DNA of 64,000 nt, taken from contig NC_080542.1 in the NCBI RefSeq assembly GCF_028640845.1, positions 13,347,901 through 13,411,900 on the forward strand, read 5' to 3'. This DNA comes from Ahaetulla prasina. Taxonomy: Eukaryota > Chordata > Lepidosauria > Squamata > Colubridae. This document shows positions 54,808 through 64,000 of the stretch, one piece after another. The notes under the pieces are model-generated. The model saw only the letters and a program-made list of their open reading frames with translations. It ran no database searches and had not been told where the DNA came from. The position numbers and the translations under genes are program-made. Each line of letters opens with the position of its first letter. Within the stretch, counting starts at the first letter, position 1.

Positions 54808-55201
54808 TATTGTTAGCACACCCTTGATCTGCAGAGCAAAAGGCTGGATAGAAAGCCAGGTAAATGCAGGTTAAAGCCTCAGTGCCAGGCTTAGGTTATT
54901 ATACTATCTCTATAGTCCCTCTATTTCTGAAGGCCAGGGGAGATGCTTAAAGTCTCTGTCAATAGTGATAATGGCCCTGGGAATTCGTCAGCTTGCTAAA
55001 GAAGTTCATAATTATAAAGAAGATAATGGATGACTCAAGAGTTACAGAGCCAGTTCTGTTTTGCTCTTTTTTTTTGTGCAAAACTAATTTCTTTTACAGC
55101 AAAAACTCTAGTGTCCCCGAGAGGTGGTTCCTAGTCATACTGAACTTTGACCACTGAAGGACATATAGACAATGTCATTTCTATTATACCATGAGAACAA
55201 T
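54808..55201 (-). promoter_or_regulatory. Candidate 5' region of gene C, shared with gene B
   Basis: Matches 37636-38031 almost base for base up to CCATGAGAACAA, where CR1 sequence begins. It is the likely location of promoter and 5' UTR by position; no motif proves it. Confidence 0.4.
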
Positions 55202-55326
55202 ACACGATGCAACAATACCATGCAACAATACACGAGTGCACAATAGATTTAAGCTTAATGTTAACCACTCCAATCTTGATTGCAGAAAATATGATTTCAG
55301 TAACAGAGTTGTTAATACTTGGAATA
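55202..55326 (+). mobile_element. CR1 fragment at the duplication edge
   Basis: [20 protein letters not shown] and VVNTWN, truncated at both ends. It marks the right limit of B/C homology. Confidence 0.75.
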
Positions 55327-55371
55327 GGGGGGTGAAAATTTTTGTAAAAACTTTTTCAATTAAAAAAAAAA

Positions 55372-56151
55372 GAGGGGACTTCCGGTGGCGCCACCTTCTT
55401 CGCTGAGTGCCTAATTAAAGCACTCCGTACTGAACATCGTAAAAGCCAGGAAAAAGCCAGCTTTAATTTCCCTCCCTGGATGAAAGGGAGAGATAAGGGC
55501 AGCGGGGGAGTGGTAGATCTCCCCAGGGGCTTTGTTTTTTATTAAGCAGAGCCCTGAGGGTCGAGTCCCATAAATAACCCTGCCAAGCTCCAATCTTCAG
55601 TGCGCTCCTGCAAAAGCAGGAAAAGAAGAAAGTGTCCATCTCTGCTAATTGTCTTATCTTTACGGATTTCTATAAGCAGACGGAATAAGCACGAGTGAAC
55701 AACTACTGGATTGCAAGTATTTTTGATTTCCTGACTTCTACCCTTTTAAAAAGAGAAACTTTTTTCTTTGTTTTAACTGACTGTTTAAGATGGCGCCTGA
55801 AAGGAAGTGAAAGTGAAGAATGGAATTGTAAACAGGCTGTGTAACTAAGAAGCTAAGAAACGTTATGTGTGGATTCTAATGAAGTGAAGTGAGCTCTCCT
55901 ATACTTAAAGGGGAAAAGAGAAGTTTCTAGACTTATATTTTGTGAATTTTAAAAACTGAAATGGCTACTAAACCACCTAAGACTGGGGGTAGAAGGGGTT
56001 CTGAACCAGCTTTAGAAGATTTGATTAAAGAGCAAGGGAAAGTGTTTGAAGAAAGGTTTAAGGAGATGATGGATAATAATGAGAAAATAAGAGAAGAAAT
56101 AAAAGAGAATAATAAAAAAATAAGAGAAGATATTTTGATGGCTGTTACAAA
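55372..56151 (+). mobile_element. L1-type LINE 5' end and start of ORF1
   Basis: Begins GGGGACTTCCGGTGGCGCCA, a typical L1 5' start, followed by about 590 bp of 5' UTR with AAGATGGCGCC (55787-55797). ATG 55961 opens ORF1 (MATKPPKTGGRRGSEPALED), then a coiled-coil with EKIREEIKENNKKIREDI. The L1 continues after the inserted CR1, at 59567-59625 (KELGEMRKTLMENKM). The rest of the L1 is missing, which is unusual because L1 copies normally lose their 5' ends. Confidence 0.7.
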
Positions 56152-57985
56152 CCTAGGTCTTGAACAACTTGTAACTAACAATACAAGACTCAACAACTGC
56201 CTTGATCTCATCTTCTGCAACAATCCAAACTCAATTTATGGACTACAAATTAAAGAACCTTTTTCCAACAGTGACCACTGCATGATTGATTTTTGTCCAT
56301 ACTCAAATCGTCATAACAATAGTATCCCCATCTACAACTTCAAAAAAGCCAACTACGACCTCATAAACAACGATCTTTCATTTCTGGACTGGCAAAATCT
56401 GTTTGCAAACTGCATAACTGCTGAAGACCACTATAGAATTTTCCTACTTGAAATCAATAGAGTCATTAAACTATATGTACCACAAATGACAACCATGATC
56501 AGGAAAAGCAAACTACCCATATCAATAAAAAAGCTTCAATAAAAAAAAATCCCTCTGGAAAAGAAACAAAAAAGGCTTTGCAGCAAATTTCAAAAACCAC
56601 TACAGAAATATATGAAGCCAAATAAAAACTGAATGCACAAATTACCGCACCAAACAAGAAGAGGACCTTCTGTGCATAAATTCCAATCATGCCTTTTATA
56701 ATTTTGTTAACAATAAACTTAAAGACTCAAGATCCATCCCACCACTAAAAGATTCTAACAACAAAGAATGCAATGACGAAACAGTTAAAGCAACCTCTTC
56801 AACATTTTCTTTGGCTCTGTTTTTGTTAACTCCGATAACACATACCCAACATTCCACAAACGTGCCAGCAATGATTATGATGACTTAACTCATATAGATT
56901 TCACAGAAGATAACGTTGGAAAAGCTCTTAATAATTTAAAACCATCGCTATCTATTGGACCCGATGGACTATGTGCATACTTCTTAAAAAAACTTTCCAT
57001 TAATATAGCAGAACCCCTAAGTATTATCTTTGATAAAGCTTTCACTACCAGTTCCCTTCCCAAACTTTGGTCACTGGCCACAGTCATCCCTATCTTCAAA
57101 AAAGGAGACCCCAGCTTAGTCGAAAATTACAGACCAATCTCTCTATGCTGCGTCACCTGCAAAGTCATGGAATCAATCATCAACCAATCCATTACCTCAC
57201 ACTTAGAAGCAAACAACCTACTCTCCAATAAACAATTTGGTTTCAGGAAAAAATTATCATGCAACTTACAACTTCTCCACTGTAAAAACTTATGGACTAC
57301 AAATCTTGATCAAGGCAAAACAATAGATGCAATCTACATAGACTTCTGCAAAGCTTTTGACTCAGTAGTACACGATAAACTTCTCCTAAAACTAAAATCC
57401 TACGGCATTTCAGGACCCCTTCACAAATGGATATCTGCTTTTCTGTCTAACAGACAACAAATGGTCAAAATTGGCAATGCTCTATCAAATCCTGTTCCTG
57501 TCAAGAGTGGCGTTCCTCAAGGCAGCGTCCTTGGACCAACACTCTTCATACTATACATTAATGATCTTTGTGACCATATCTCAAGTAATTGTGTTCTCTT
57601 TGCTGAAGATGTCAAACTATTTAACACCACTGATAATACATCTATCATTCAAAAAGACCTTGATCATCTAACCGCTTGGTCTAAAACTTGGCAACTCCAA
57701 ATCTCAACCAGCAAATGCTTAGTCTTACATATAGGAAAAAAGAACCCAAACACTAAGTACTTGCTTGATGGACATTACCTTACAGACGACCCCTATCCCG
57801 TTAAAGACCTTGGAGTTTTCATGTCAAATGATCTAAGTGCCAAAGCCAACTGCAAATACATAGCAAAGAAAGCTCTAAGAGTTGTAAACTTAATCTTGTG
57901 TAGCTTCTTTTCCAAAATCACTACACTACTAACCAGAGCATATAAAACATTTGCTAGACCAATTCTAGAATACAGGTCGCCTGTT
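56152..57985 (+). mobile_element. CR1-clade LINE with RT domain, inside L1
   Basis: From the end of the endonuclease (SDHCMIDFCPYSNRHNNSIP) through a broken stretch (56543-57166) to an open RT frame: NQFGFRKK-like (LSNKQFGFRKKLSCN), IYIDFCKAFDSVVHDKLLLK, SGVPQGSVLGPTLFILYIND, with the catalytic motif reading FAEDVKLF instead of FADD. Its tail reappears at 59455-59566 beyond the Penelope-like insertion. Inactive. Confidence 0.85.
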
Positions 57986-59455
57986 TGTGTGTGTTTTCTT
58001 CTGGTAGATGGGAGCCATTGAGTTTCTTGTAGACTAAGACATCTAGGAAGGGAAGTTGGTTGTTAACTTCTGTTTCCATGGTGAACTGTATTTTGGGGTG
58101 TAGGCTATTGAGGTGTGTGAGCAAATTGTCAAGTTTTTCTTTCCCGTGTGGCCAGATTATGAAGGTGTCATCTACATATCTGAGCCAGAGTTTGGGTTTG
58201 TGATCAGATTTTTCTAGTGCTTGGGTTTCAAAGTGTTCCATGTAGAGGTTGGCAATGACAGGTGAGAGGGGTGATCCCATGGGTGCTCCTTCTATTTGTT
58301 TGTATTTTTGTCCATTATAGATGAAGTATGTGTTGGATAGGCAGTGGTTGGTCAGATCTAGGATGTGCTTGGGGGGGTTATATTTGTTTTGGATAGCTGT
58401 CAAGGCTTCTTTGATTGGCACTTGGGTGAAGAGGGATATGACATCAAAGCTCACAAGTAGGTCGCTGGGCTGTAAGTTTTGTTTCTTTATGATATCTATG
58501 AACTGGAATGAGTTTTTTACGTGTGAGGCGATGGATTCTGCATAGGGCTGTAGTTGTTTGGCGAGAAATTTGGCTTGGTTTTGTAGAGGTGAGCCTATGG
58601 AGCTGACTATGGGTCTGAGTGGGGTTCCTTCTTTGTGTATCTTGGGGAGGCCGTAGAGCTTAGGGCATCTGGATGATTTCTCTCTGGGAATGATTCTTTG
58701 TTGGATTTCTTCGCTGATGGGGGAGGCTTTTATTTTGGATCTAGTGGTTTTTTCTAGGTAGGTGGTGGGGTCTGTTTTTAGGGGCTTGTATGCAGGGTCT
58801 TGGAGTAGGTTGGTTAATTTGGTTTGGTAGTCAGATGTGTTCATAACCACCGTGGCATTGCCCTTGTCTGCTGGTAGGATTATTATGCTGGTGTTTTTTT
58901 TCAGGTTAAGTTGTGCTGTCTGTTCCTCTTTGGGTAAGTTGCTTTTGGGTGGCTTGCTGCTGCAGAGGATGTTGGTGATTTCGAGTCTGATTTTGTTAGC
59001 GTCATCGGAGTTCATTTTGGTCAGGCTGGTTTCAACTCCGCATATAATGGTTTCAGTGGGGATGTGTTTGGGAGTAACTGCAAAGTTGAATCCTTTGGAA
59101 AGGACATCGGTTTCAGCTTTGGTGAGGATCCTATCTGAGATGTTATGCACTGTTTGCTTCATGTGTGGCTGTGAGGGGGGAGGGGTTTGTTTCTGGCGTT
59201 CTTGTAGTCTTTGGAGTTTGTTGGTGTGTGTGTCTGTCTTGAGAGTGGTCTGTGTTTCGGCTCTCCAGACGGCAAGTTGTTTGGATTTGTCCCAAAGTGC
59301 AGGGTGGATCTTGTTGCTGAGTTTGAGGTGAAGTGTGAGGAGATCTTTGTTGATTTGATCTAGGAGGAATCTTTTTGTGTGAAGTTCATTTCTGATTAGG
59401 GCCAATTCTGTTCTTTTTAGGATGCGTTTGGCGGCTGCAGAGTTGGAGTGGAAAA
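57985..59455 (-). mobile_element. Penelope-like element reverse transcriptase, truncated
   Basis: A 483-codon open frame on - (59405-57954; its last residues are CR1 antisense). Penelope-type RT motifs: IIILPADKGNATVVM, CPKLYGLPKIHKEGTPLRPI, SSIGSPLQNQAKFLAKQL, VSFDVISLFTQVP, GAPMGSPLSPVIANLYMEHF, LRYVDDTFIIW, LPFLDVLVYKKLNGS. The catalytic YVDD is intact. The C-terminal part and GIY-YIG endonuclease are missing because the element stops at the CR1 junction near 57985; the upstream (N-terminal) end lies near 59455. Confidence 0.9.
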
Positions 59456-59566
59456 TATATATATGCTTATACCTCCTAATATTTACTCATATATATGTTT
59501 ATATACTATATAATCTTTTTGTATGATACTTATATATATTGTTGTGATAAAATAAATAAATTAAAA
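59455..59566 (+). mobile_element. 3' tail of the interrupted CR1
   Basis: ATATGCTTATACCTCCTAAT through ATTGTTGTGATAAAATAAAT and an A-rich end. The CR1 segment between 57985 and this tail (about 0.5 kb of coding end) is missing. Confidence 0.75.
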
Positions 59567-59626
59567 AAAAAGGAATTAGGAGAAATGAGGAAAACTCTCA
59601 TGGAGAATAAAATGGTTTGCAATTGA

Positions 59627-60253
59627 TAATTAATGTCTCTAAATTCACATCACAGAATTTCTTTAGTATAGTTATATTTTGGCATCAATGGCTGTTGATA
59701 TGGGCAAGTCAATAAAACATTGTAGGCAAAGTTGGTTTTTTTTTTTTTTTGAAATGGCTTTCTTTTGTCTCCTTCCTTTGGTTGAGAAGGAGTGACTTCC
59801 CTAAAGTCACCCAGAGAGCCTTCTACTTATGGCAGGACTATAATTCACAATCTCCCAATTTCTTTTCCAGTGCTTTTAACAACTATGCTAAATTGGCCTT
59901 TAAATCCTCACTTTAAAGCATTATACATCTAACAATTTGCAATATATTACTAGAATTGGGGGGGGAAAAACTCATTTTCCATGAAATACTCATTACATTT
60001 CATTTTGTATTTGGAGCTGAAAGGATAGGAACATCTGCAAATATTTTTTACAATCATTGTGTTTTATTATAAGATTTCTATGAAGTTTACATCCCAGTGA
60101 AGAAGTTATAAAAATGGTTCTTCCAGTCCATCTGTGATTAATTCTAATCAGATAGTGTTTGTGCAGATGGAACATGTTATTGTGACTAAGTCCAGTTTCT
60201 TAAAAATAAAATAAAATTATAGCCTCTTTCGTGTAGACAAGTAATATATATAT
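59627..60253. other. 3' flank of gene D
   Basis: AT-rich. 59755-59905 resembles a SINE fragment (CTAAAGTCACCCAGAGAGCC). Not similar to the 3' flanks of genes A or B by eye. No exon. Confidence 0.5.
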
Positions 60254-61155
60254 TTACTTTTTTCTTCTCATCAGATGTTCCCTGCTATTTAACACAGGCC
60301 TTAAAACAATTATATAGCACTTGGGAGAAAAGATACAAATCAATAAACCAGCACCAGAGGCCAAGATGGAGAAGATCTCTACAGCTACCATGTATTTCCC
60401 CTTGGTGCATAAGTAGGTTGGAACAAAGGACAACCAAACAGCACAAAATAACAACATGCTGAAAGTGATAAACTTGGCTTCATTAAAACTGTCAGGCAAC
60501 TTTCTGGCCAGGAAAGCAAGAGTAAAACAGATAACAGCCAAGATACCCATAAAAGCCAATACACAATAAAACATGATAGCAGAACCTTCATTACATTCCA
60601 GAACAATTTTTTCTGTTATTGAGTGAGCATCAAAATCTGGGAATGGAGGTGAGGTTGCCAACCACACAGTACAAAGAGAGGCCTGAATAAAAGAACAAGA
60701 AAGAACAATGTAGGTTGCTAGTCTCTTCCCTACCCATTTTCTCATTTGGGATCCTGGCTTGGTGGCCATGAAGGACAGAACCACAATGATGGTTTTGGCT
60801 AATACACAAGAAACCGCCACTGTAAAGATAATGCCAAAAGCTGTTTGTCGGAAGAGGCATGGTATCTTCTCAGGTTGTCCAATGAACAGCAAGGTACAAA
60901 GGAAGCAGAGGAAGAGAGACATGAGAAGAGTATAAGTAAGGTTCCGGTTATTGGCCTTCACGATCGGAGTATCCTTGTGCTTGAGGAAGATTTTAAGTAC
61001 CACAGCTGTAACAAAAGAGAAGAAAAGAGCAAATATGGCCAAACTGATCCCTAAAGATTCTTCATAAGACAAGAAGCTTATATCTTTGGGAAGGCATGTA
61101 TCTTGGTCATAGTTCGAATATTTATCCTCTGGACACTGGACAAAGTCATCCATAT
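60254..61155 (-). CDS. VMN2R-like: V2R gene D exon 6 (7TM)
   Basis: 902 bp from acceptor TTCCAG to the stop. [20 protein letters not shown], then seven helices: [77 protein letters not shown]. Fully open. Confidence 0.95.
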
Positions 61156-62122
61156 CTGGAAAAGAAACATTAGCAAAAAAAAATCTAGACTATAAAACAT
61201 TTGCTAGACCAATTCTTGAATACAGCTCGACTGTCTGGAACCCATACTTCATTTCGGACATTAATACAATTGAGCGTGTCCAGAAATATTTTACAAGAAG
61301 AGTCCTCCACTCCTCTGATTACAACAAAATACCTTATGCCACCAGACTTGAAATCCTGGGTTTAGAAAATTTAGAGCTCTGCCGCCTTCGACATGACCTG
61401 AGTTTAACTCATAGAATCATCTGTTACAATGTCCTTCCGGTTGAAAACTACTTTAGCTTCAACTGCAACAATACACGAGCACACAATAGATTTAAGCTTA
61501 AAGTGAACCGCTCCAATCCTGATTGCAGAAAATATGACTTCAGTAACAGAATTGTTAATGCCTGGAATGCACTACCAGACTCTGTGGTCTCTTCCCAAAA
61601 TCCCCAAAGCTTCAACCAAAAACTGTCTACTATTGACCTCACCCCATTTCTAAGAGGTCTGTAAGGGGCGTGTATAAGAGCACCAACACGTTTACCGTTC
61701 CTGTCCTAATGTTCCCTTTGATTGTATCCAAATTTTGTATAATTATTACATACTTATGTTTATATATATGCTTATATATTGTATAGTTATTTCATGCTTA
61801 TGCTTATATATACTGTTGTGACAAATAAAATAAATAAAAATAAATAAATTTAGAAATGTAGATAGATTTCTACTGAAATTTTGTAGTGTATGCACAACTT
61901 CAGTAGACTCTGGGGGAAAAAATCACCCCCTACATTTTAAATGATCCTGTGGGATTGAAGGTCACAAAGCAACATCTCTTTATAGTATCTCTTACCTGTC
62001 TGGTTTGAAATTTTCCCTTTAGGACATGGAAGGCAATTATAACAACAGTTTGGCTTCCCTTCTATCTTTGTCTTACTGGAGCCTCCATGACATTTGTCAT
62101 TACAGAGAGAAAGGGGCTGTGT
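60254..62122 (-). CDS. VMN2R-like: V2R gene D, last two exons only (partial)
   Basis: Complement of exons 62122-61996 and 61155-60254, both open with good splice signals. Exons 1-4 are not between here and the right edge and would lie beyond it, or are lost. Gene D is the most different receptor in the window: it keeps the widespread V2R motif [16 protein letters not shown] where A, B and C have [15 protein letters not shown], and [15 protein letters not shown] where they have GxPMKVTC-type sequence. One of the nine cysteines is replaced: MDDFVQC against MDDCLQC. Whether the gene is functional cannot be judged from two exons. Confidence 0.85.
61190..61850 (+). mobile_element. CR1-clade LINE 3' part, gene D intron 5
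   Basis: [24 protein letters not shown] sequence, then [20 protein letters not shown] and [20 protein letters not shown], tail ending in AAATAAATAAA. Antisense to gene D, 35 bp upstream of the exon 6 acceptor. Confidence 0.85.
61996..62122 (-). CDS. VMN2R-like: V2R gene D exon 5 (cysteine-rich)
   Basis: 127 bp, acceptor TTGAACAG, donor [26 protein letters not shown] and NCCYNCLPC: all six exon-5 cysteines are present, but the usual PGYRK is GGSSK. Confidence 0.9.
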
Positions 62123-62219
62123 CTGTTCAAAAATGAAAAGGATAAGTGATTTACAATTATGAAATGAGCTAAAAGAATGGCACAATACTACCATTTTTTC
62201 AAGAGCATTTGGGGACATA

Positions 62220-62221
<2 letters not shown>

Positions 62222-62269
<48 letters not shown>
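62222..62269. repeat. GT dinucleotide array
   Basis: About 24 GT units, directly abutting the Penelope-like inverted repeat. Confidence 0.97.
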
Positions 62270-62271
<2 letters not shown>

Positions 62272-62506
62272 TTTGGTTATTCGGGTTTTCTCCCGCGTAA
62301 AATTGGAAGTGTCTTGGCGACGTTTTGATGAAGTCTCATTCATCATCTTCAGGCTGGTGTTTTCTGCTTCGTGCTTCTAGGATGACACATTGCTCCTAGA
62401 AACATGAAGCAAAAAACACCAGCCTGAAGATGACGAATGAGAGTTCGTCGAAACGTCACCAAGACACTTCCAATTTTATGTGAGAGAAAACTCGAATAAC
62501 CAAAGA
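62270..62506. mobile_element. Inverted pair of Penelope-like termini
   Basis: Two arms of about 113 bp (62270-62382 and 62394-62506) are imperfect reverse complements around an 11-base centre. Each carries, in opposite direction, CTGAAGATGA, a six-base stem and the AAAC end of the motif seen at 45180. This is consistent with terminal repeats of a Penelope-like element joined tail to tail. Confidence 0.6.
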
Positions 62507-62514
62507 CCTACATA

Positions 62515-62638
62515 GACAGACAGACAGACAGATAGATATAGATATAGGTATAGATATAGATATAGATATAGATATAGATATAGATATAGATATAGATATA
62601 GATATAGATATAGATATAGATATGTATGTATGTATAGA
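62515..62638. repeat. GACA, then GATATA hexanucleotide array
   Basis: Four GACA units, then about 16 ATAGAT units, then TATG units. It directly follows the Penelope-like terminus, as the GT array precedes it. Confidence 0.95.
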
Positions 62639-62761
62639 ATTACACTGTTTTACAAATACAATGTTAGCGGTGGCAACTATGCCCACCATCTCAACTTAGT
62701 TCTACTTGATTTTTTCATATTACATATTTTAATAGTTATTTGAACTATTTTTCCCCTATAT

Positions 62762-63063
62762 CCATGATGGCGAACCTATGGCACGTGTGCCAGAGGTGAC
62801 ACACAGAACCCTATCTCTGTGGGCATCTGCGCCATGTGTTCTTTCAAGTTCTGTCATGCAAATGCACACTGGACAGCTGGTCCAGCGCACATGTGTGCTG
62901 GCCAGCTGCTTCTGGATTCTGGTGCACATGCGCGCGACGGAACCTAGAAGAGCAGCTGGCCACCGTGCGCATGAGCATCAGCCAGCTGCTCTCTTCCGGA
63001 TTCCAGTGTTCCGGCGCGCACTCCAGTTTTGGCATTCGGTGCCAAAAAGGTTACTCATCACTG
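62762..63063. mobile_element. hAT-type element, 302 bp, 8-bp TSD
   Basis: Left CCATGATGGCGAACCTATGG, right inverted CAGTGATGAGTAACC; the octamer CCCTATAT flanks it (62754-62761, 63064-63071). No transposase. Confidence 0.82.
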
Positions 63064-63089
63064 CCCTATATGAAAGGTAGAGAAAACAA

Positions 63090-63517
63090 ACTATAGGTAG
63101 CCCATAATTTATGGCCATAATTGAATCCAGGCTTTCGATTGTAAGTCTTTGTGGTCATTAAGCAGGTCACCATGTAACCAGACTTGATGTCATTACCATT
63201 TTTATAATGATCATAAAGAAATTCATCATGATTGTTAAATGAATCACGTAGTTGTTAATGAACACGGTATACAAGTCGTAGTTCTCGACTTATGACCACA
63301 ACTGAGCCCAGAATTTATGTTGCTAAGTGAAAAAAAAATTAAGTGAGTTTTGGCCCCATTTTACGACTTTTCTTGCCACATTTGTTAAGGGAATCACTGC
63401 AGTTGTTAAATTGGTGACACAGTTGTTAAGTGGATCTGGCTTCCCCATTGACTTTGCTTTTTCAGGAGGTTGCAAAAAGGGATCATGTAACTCTAAGCCA
63501 CTGCCACCATCGTAAAT
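63090..63517. repeat. Interspersed repeat of the GTTGTTAAGTGAATC type
   Basis: Repeated words TTGTTAAGTG, CTTATGACCACAACTGAGCC and CATTTTACGACTTTTCTTGC, familiar from reptile genomes as a DNA-transposon-like repeat. I cannot name the family. The left part duplicates some of the same words. Confidence 0.55.
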
Positions 63518-63622
63518 ATGATGTCAGGTTCCACAGTAAGAAAAACAGCCAAACAGGATTCAGGTTTGAAACAAACCTGAATCCTGTTTGGCTGTTTTTC
63601 TTACTGTGGAACCTGACATCAT
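63518..63622. repeat. Perfect 51-bp inverted repeat with a 3-base loop
   Basis: Left arm 63518-63568 and right arm 63572-63622 are exact reverse complements with loop AAA. The left arm begins ATGATGTCAGGTTCCACAG; the loop side is CAGGTTTG/CAAACCTG. The right arm abuts the TTTA tail of the L2 at 63623. No open frame or promoter was recognised. Confidence 0.95.
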
Positions 63623-64000
63623 TTATTTATTTTATTTATTTATTTATTTATTTTATTTGATTTTTATACCGCCCTTCTCCCGAAGGACTCAGGGCGGTGT
63701 ACAGGCAAGATAAAACCAACAATACAAATATACACATTAAAATACCTTTAAAAAACTTATTTAAAATTAGCCTGAAGTTAAAAATTACCGTCAATTAAAA
63801 CCCCATTTAAAATTGCTAAAATTCACTTTTAAAATCCAATTTAAGCCAGCCCCGCACGAATAAAAAGATGTGTCTTCAGTTCGCGACGGAATGTCCGAAG
63901 GTCAGGTATTTGACGTAAACCCGGGGGAAGCTCGTTCCAGAGTGTGGGAGCCCCCACAGAGAAGGCCCTTCCCCTGGGGGCCGCCAGCCGACATTGTTTG
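63623..64000 (-). mobile_element. L2 LINE 3' end, continues off the window
   Basis: TTTA-rich tail, then ACCGCCCTTCTCCCGAAGGA, then the start of coding sequence on - (the CLASSVRELKTHLFIRA-type region around 63850 and [18 protein letters not shown] before 63970). Cut by the right edge. Confidence 0.85.

Larger units (their letters stand above)
44235..55201. repeat. Segmental duplication, C copy
   Basis: Collinear with 30960-38031 apart from insertions (CR1 and Penelope-like 44640-45825, L2 46869-48915, Rex1 49065-50230, hAT 50323-51380). It carries exons 1-4 of gene C and the upstream region. Confidence 0.85.

Noticed and set aside
55961..56542. 193-codon frame with a coiled coil followed by a different C-terminal half
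   Set aside because: It is a chance in-frame join of L1 ORF1 to CR1 endonuclease at an insertion site, not a fused gene.
62320..62457. Apparent compensatory changes in the stem of the hammerhead-like motif (GACGAA/TTCGTC against GATGAA/TTCATC)
   Set aside because: Both changes are at CpG sites and are easily explained by methylation-linked decay, so they are not evidence for selected structure.

Overview
The window looks like a piece of a squamate, most likely snake, chromosome carrying part of a vomeronasal type-2 receptor (V2R, class C GPCR) cluster. The organism is inferred from repeat content: CR1, L2, Rex1 and BovB non-LTR elements, Sauria-type SINEs, Penelope-like elements, hAT MITEs, a Mag-like Ty3/Gypsy element, and many AATAG/ATTCT, TTTA and dinucleotide arrays. 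No bacterial-style genes, operons or CRISPR are present.

Layout. Gene A (640-12848, + strand) is a complete six-exon V2R of 884 codons. A short 7TM-exon relic (20-165, +) lies upstream. From 12849 to about 27435 there is no functional host gene: the stretch holds the shared 3' flank of the V2R units, Rex1 and CR1 copies, three well-bounded hAT elements, a solo LTR, SINEs, and a nearly full-length Gypsy element (14914-19432) nested in an older DNA transposon. On the - strand follow a decayed last-exon fragment (27436-27667), gene B (28606-37635, complete, 886 codons), gene C (39341-54807, complete, 886 codons) and the last two exons of gene D (60254-62122; its earlier exons would lie beyond the right edge). 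Gene A and the minus-strand genes therefore face each other tail to tail.

All three complete genes share exon lengths of about 260 / 292 / 846-849 / 228 / 127 / 902 bp and phase-compatible GT-AG junctions. Exon 1 encodes the signal peptide; exons 1-4 the Venus-flytrap ligand domain; exon 5 plus the start of exon 6 the nine-cysteine domain; exon 6 the seven membrane helices. Each protein would be a pheromone or chemosignal receptor of vomeronasal sensory neurons.

B and C are tandem duplicates whose exons 1-4, introns and about 390 bp of upstream sequence match closely, while exons 5-6 are clearly more diverged. The homology stops in intron 4, so the genes look mosaic. The size difference between them comes mostly from later transposon insertions in C (L2, Rex1, CR1, Penelope-like and hAT). 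Other notable structures are a perfect 51-bp inverted repeat at 63518-63622, a triple nest (Penelope-like in CR1 in L1) at 55372-59625, and Penelope-like termini with hammerhead-like sequence. I found no convincing new molecular system; the interest lies in receptor-gene mosaicism and insertion history.
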